DNA of 64,000 bases, taken from assembly GCA_905160935.1 (NCBI GenBank), contig CAJHZI010000487.1, positions 186,001-250,000 of the forward strand, in the 5' to 3' direction. This document shows positions 61,101 through 64,000 of the stretch, piece after piece. How positions within the stretch are numbered: the first letter of the stretch is position 1; each line of letters opens with the position of its first letter. The translations under genes were made by a program, and so were the position numbers. The notes below the pieces were generated by a model. That model did not search any database, was not told the DNA's origin, and saw only the letters and a list, made by a program, of their open reading frames with translations. This DNA is from Enchytraeus crypticus. Taxonomy: Eukaryota > Annelida > Clitellata > Enchytraeida > Enchytraeidae.

Positions 61101-63884
61101 GTCTCGCTATGTAAATATCTTGTTATGTAAATATCTTGTTATGTAAATGTCTTGTTATGTAAATGCCTTGTTATGTAAATGTTTTGTTATGTAAATGTCT
61201 TGTTAGGAGGATGTAGTAAAGAGATTTTGGAGGGAAGAGCTGGTTGTTAAGCTAGAGAGAGGTAGACCACAATTGACGTGGGATGCAGTTATTAAGAAGG
61301 ACATGAAAGATAGGAGATTGACTGATGCTATGGTGTGGGACAGAGAGGATTGGAGGTTTATTCGTGTCCCGACGCACGTTAAACTGGGATTTAACAGAAG
61401 AAGAATATGATAATGATTGCATGTATGAAGTGGTTTCCAACTGAATTTCTCGTTGTGTATGTTGGTCTATTCTTACTTTAGAAGTTGAGTTTGACATTGG
61501 TCTCTGTACAAACTCAGATGATTCTAATCTACAGTTAGCTGAGTGAATTATCAGAATTAGAGTTTCACTTTTGAAAGTCAATTTGCAATCATACATGAAA
61601 GTTAGGAATGTGAATTGGGACACAAGGGCTTGAAGGCACTGAGATGTGCATCGATAATTATAATGTATATACCACAATTGCTATGCATCAGGTGATTTTT
61701 AATATGGCAACGGTTGTTTATACACTCTAAAATGCATTGACTTGTGAATTTATGTTGCATTCGTTATAAATAGTGAGACCTCTTAGGTACTTAAGCTCCT
61801 CCTAGGCACTTATACTTACTACTCTTAAGCACTTATACTCCTCATTGTCACTTATACTCCTCTTAAACACTTATTCTTCTCATAGCCACTTACACTTCTC
61901 AAAGTTATTTATACTCCTATTTAAAAACGTTACAAACCGAGCTGTAACTAACAATAGTTGGATACATTTCCTGACAGTTTCATCAGTTTGTAATTTGTTG
62001 TTATTCTTAAGATAGACAGGACTGTTTTTGTGCATTTGTTGTGTTCCCTATTTGAGTTTTACTGTTGGTGTTTATTTACAAATTATGTTTTTCTCATATT
62101 TCATTGTTGAGCATGAAATATATTTCACAGAACTTGCAATTGTGATTTTGTTTTTGCTTTTTAGTTTAACTTTGGAATGCATGCTATGACATTTATATTT
62201 TAATCTGTTGTATGTTTGAATAGTAGAGCTTTGATAATTTTTATTGCTTCAGGTAACTCCCACAGGGTGTTTTAAATTTAGAACTATAAATTGTTTGCTG
62301 TATTATTTTTACCTTGCAATACTATGGAATTAAATGTAGTTGTGTCTAATACTATATATCTAACTGGAGTTTTGTGTTTCAAAATTAAAGTATAGCATAA
62401 TTTTCGGAATTCTTGGTTTGTAAAATTTATGGTGTATAGATTATTACTAGAAGCTTTAGTACTATTCTTATGAAGGCTACTAATTGTAATTATCTTTTAA
62501 GAGTTTTTAGGAATTCATCACACTTTGGATGTTTTGTATATTATTGAAACTCAATTAAATGGAATGTTTATAAAAAATTTTACATTTTTAATCTGTAGAA
62601 TCTGGAATTCATTTGGATCTGAAGCTTAAAAATAAATTCAATATTATAGTACTGGTGACTCTAAGAATTTCTGATCTGAAGTCACTTCTTGGGCATATGG
62701 GACCAGCAAAACATTTTACAATTGAAAACCCTATGATATCGTCTTAAAGCGCTAGTTTAAAATTACTAATTGTGTGGTGTCTTTAAAAGAAATCCTAGTG
62801 TCTACTACTAAAAGCTGGTGCTGCATATTAAAAAAAAGAGATCACCACTGTAAACAACTGTCAAAAACTATCAAAAATGCTGATGTTTGTCGATAATTCT
62901 AAATGTCATTCACCAATACTTTTATAAGTATCATCCAAAACACTGTCAGCTTTTCAGACTCTGTTAGTTGTCTATGGTGTTTAAAATTTATTTCCTAGGG
63001 CACTAAACACTAGACAGAAATAATATTATAAAACATTAAATACTATTTCCTCTTGAAATGGCAGATTAGTTATTCTTCATGAAATTTTCTCTTATTAACT
63101 TTAATTTAGTTTTATGCGATTGCGATTGCCTGCTCAATGTATTTATCTATAATTATATTTTATCAGATGCAGTAGAGGTAGCATTTTGTGAACAATGAAA
63201 TGTGTATTGTTACTAATTTGTAATAGTGCTATTTCGTTAAATTATACTCTATGGCTAGGAATTGTAAATTAAAGCGTTGAATTATTGGTATAATCATTAA
63301 ATAGAAATAATTGTAGAACGCCAGTTAAGGAATAGAATCATATAATGTAGTTAAATAATAAGGTTGTATTAACATGTTTGACTAAACCTCGTATTTGTTG
63401 CCAGTTCGTGATTGGTAACTTGTGTTGTCTAAAGTGAGGTATTAAGATTATAGACGTAAAGTTTAAGTGTCTGTTGCCCTCCAGGTGAGACGATTATCTG
63501 TGTTGTAATCTAAAGAAATTAAAATTCAATGTGTGTACAGTATTAGTCTTAAACTCAAACAAACCAATTAAGCTGATAATTGTTATTTACCTATAGATGG
63601 AATAAATTGAAACTTACACTCTGTACTCGATTGAAATTAATATGAGTGATTTATCTTTTGTCATTATTAGAGTATTTCTTTAATATTATTTAAAAAATAA
63701 TTTTAAATATTTTTAGTAATGGATTAATATAGTACTGTAGTATACATTAGTTTTCCATTGTTTGTTTGAAAAGAGAAAACGTTTGGAGTTGCGACAATGT
63801 CTATACCGGTTGATTTCAACGAGGGTCCTCCAGCTTTTGAAATCCTTCGCAGGCATCTCGAAAACAAAGAAATTGGAATACTGG
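58179..63884 (+). CDS. HSDL1: HSDL1-like short-chain dehydrogenase (5' part; 3' end outside window)
   Basis: A member of the HSD17B12/HSDL1 branch of short-chain dehydrogenases. In vertebrates HSDL1 is a mitochondrial, catalytically impaired family member. Exons: 58179-58395 (ATG at 58179, context AAAGATGG), then alternative exons 59357-59479 or 60463-60585, then 63774-63884; all junctions are phase 1. Exon 1 encodes MALSVDRFSLLFEQEI and the pre-domain PPDLVEKYGKWA, like HSDL1 (DLIKQYGRWA). The last visible exon gives EKTFGVATMSIPVDFNEG through NKEIGIL, which aligns with the VETDIIVADF...DVGILV region. The NNxG, catalytic Ser and YxxxK exons lie beyond 64000, so activity cannot be judged. The WSALKVYG part is HSD17B12-like; HSDL1 is the better overall match. 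The gene is divergent from SMARCA5. Confidence 0.85.
58396..59356. other. HSDL1 intron 1 with an 18-bp perfect hairpin
   Basis: CACAGAAGACCCAAAGCT (59105-59122), a 3-nt loop and its exact complement (59126-59143), preceded by short CGGTTACTCGGTAGT repeats. The rest of the intron, and the intron after exon 2a (59480-60462), show nothing else. Confidence 0.8.
59357..59479 (+). CDS. HSDL1: HSDL1-like alternative exon 2a (cofactor-binding segment, version 1)
   Basis: 123 bp, phase 1 at both ends. Encodes AVTGSTHGIGKAFAQELASR, then GLNILILSLGSEDCSNMAKY. It carries TGxxxGxG with THGIG, but the usual SR(N/S) after the second beta strand is SLG. Acceptor aaacag, donor GTATTC. Confidence 0.8.
60463..60585 (+). 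CDS. HSDL1: HSDL1-like alternative exon 2b (cofactor-binding segment, version 2)
   Basis: Also exactly 123 bp and phase 1 at both ends. Encodes VVTGCTAGLGAAWCQQLAAA, then GLNIMLVSRNVNLMRDSAAH. It keeps SRN after the second beta strand but replaces IGK with LGA. Acceptor tttgtag, donor GTGTGT. It can join exon 1 and exon 3 in frame exactly as 2a does. Confidence 0.8.
60796..61205. repeat. 17-bp minisatellite (about 24 copies)
   Basis: The unit TTGTTATGTAAATGTCT has few variants, in the intron after exon 2b. Confidence 0.95.
61206..61405 (+). mobile_element. LINE 3' end: reverse-transcriptase C-terminus and (GAT)n-type tail
   Basis: Reads RFWREELVVKLERGRPQLTW, DAVIKKDMKDRRLTDAMVWD, REDWRFIRVPTHVKLGF, a normal non-LTR polyprotein end, followed by GAAGAAGAATATGATAATGAT. 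Its nucleotide tail is the one shared by the SINE-3 copies. The 141-codon minus-strand frame over this area is a shadow. Confidence 0.8.
61790..61920. repeat. CACTTATACTCCTC-type degenerate tandem repeat
   Basis: Five to six loose copies. The remainder of this intron (61921-63773) is AT-rich, and I find no third version of the cofactor-binding exon in it. Confidence 0.65.
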
Positions 63885-63941
63885 GTTAGCAATTTATCAA
63901 TGCTGATTTATTAAGGCTATTGTTAGCCTTATAATAAGCAT

Positions 63942-63975
63942 ATAAGGCTAACAATAAGATTATTGTTAGCCTTAT
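63942..63975. repeat. 15-bp perfect hairpin in HSDL1 intron 3
   Basis: ATAAGGCTAACAATA, loop AGAT, then TATTGTTAGCCTTAT. A third, same-family arm, TATTGTTAGCCTTAT, lies at 63919-63933. Confidence 0.85.
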
Positions 63976-64000
63976 GTGAATTTGCAAATTTGTTATAGGT

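Noticed and set aside
61252..61677. 141-codon minus-strand frame
   Set aside because: It is antisense to the LINE reverse-transcriptase tail and has no family features.

Overview
The window is nuclear DNA from an animal, not from a microbe. It is AT-rich, its genes are split by many GT-AG introns, and all four clear genes belong to metazoan families: a type I diacylglycerol kinase, an HMGB chromatin protein, the ISWI remodeller SMARCA5 and an HSDL1-like steroid dehydrogenase homologue. The SMARCA5 (23 coding exons) and HMGB gene structures are vertebrate-like, but the dense unfamiliar SINEs, LINE tails and minisatellites point to an invertebrate. I cannot name the phylum from sequence alone.

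Layout. 1-10090: the 3' half of a type I DGK gene on the + strand (seven exons visible, 1821-10090; the N-terminal regulatory part lies upstream of the window). 10091-19273: DGK 3' UTR, then about 8.6 kb of intergenic DNA with minisatellites and old SINE fragments. 19274-23950: HMGB on the - strand, four coding exons plus a 5' noncoding exon and a CCAAT/E-box promoter. 24000-27780: a transposon-filled spacer (SINE, CR1/L2-like LINE tail, SINE, and a complete 1.4 kb non-autonomous hAT). 27785-52896: SMARCA5 on the - strand, complete, predicted 1055 aa. 52897-58178: a divergent intergenic gap, mostly a recent 3.9 kb LTR element without coding capacity, plus a SINE and a LINE fragment. 58179-64000: the 5' part of an HSDL1-like gene on the + strand, running off the end.

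The genes share no pathway beyond chromatin (HMGB and SMARCA5) and lipid metabolism (DGK and HSDL1). The most interesting structures are: (i) two consecutive HSDL1 exons, each exactly 123 bp and with identical phases, each encoding its own version of the TGxxxGxG dinucleotide-binding segment, as expected of mutually exclusive exons; (ii) repeated tandem copying of 3' splice sites, with or without the start of the following exon, into the upstream intron, at four independent introns in DGK and SMARCA5; (iii) sense-strand (GATT)n arrays directly upstream of many 3' splice sites, at least one of them the tail of a SINE; (iv) a nest of SINE in piggyBac in SINE within a SMARCA5 intron; (v) SINE families that share 3' modules with a LINE or with each other.

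Exon boundaries were assigned by hand from reading frame, splice dinucleotides and remembered family similarity. No alignment was run.
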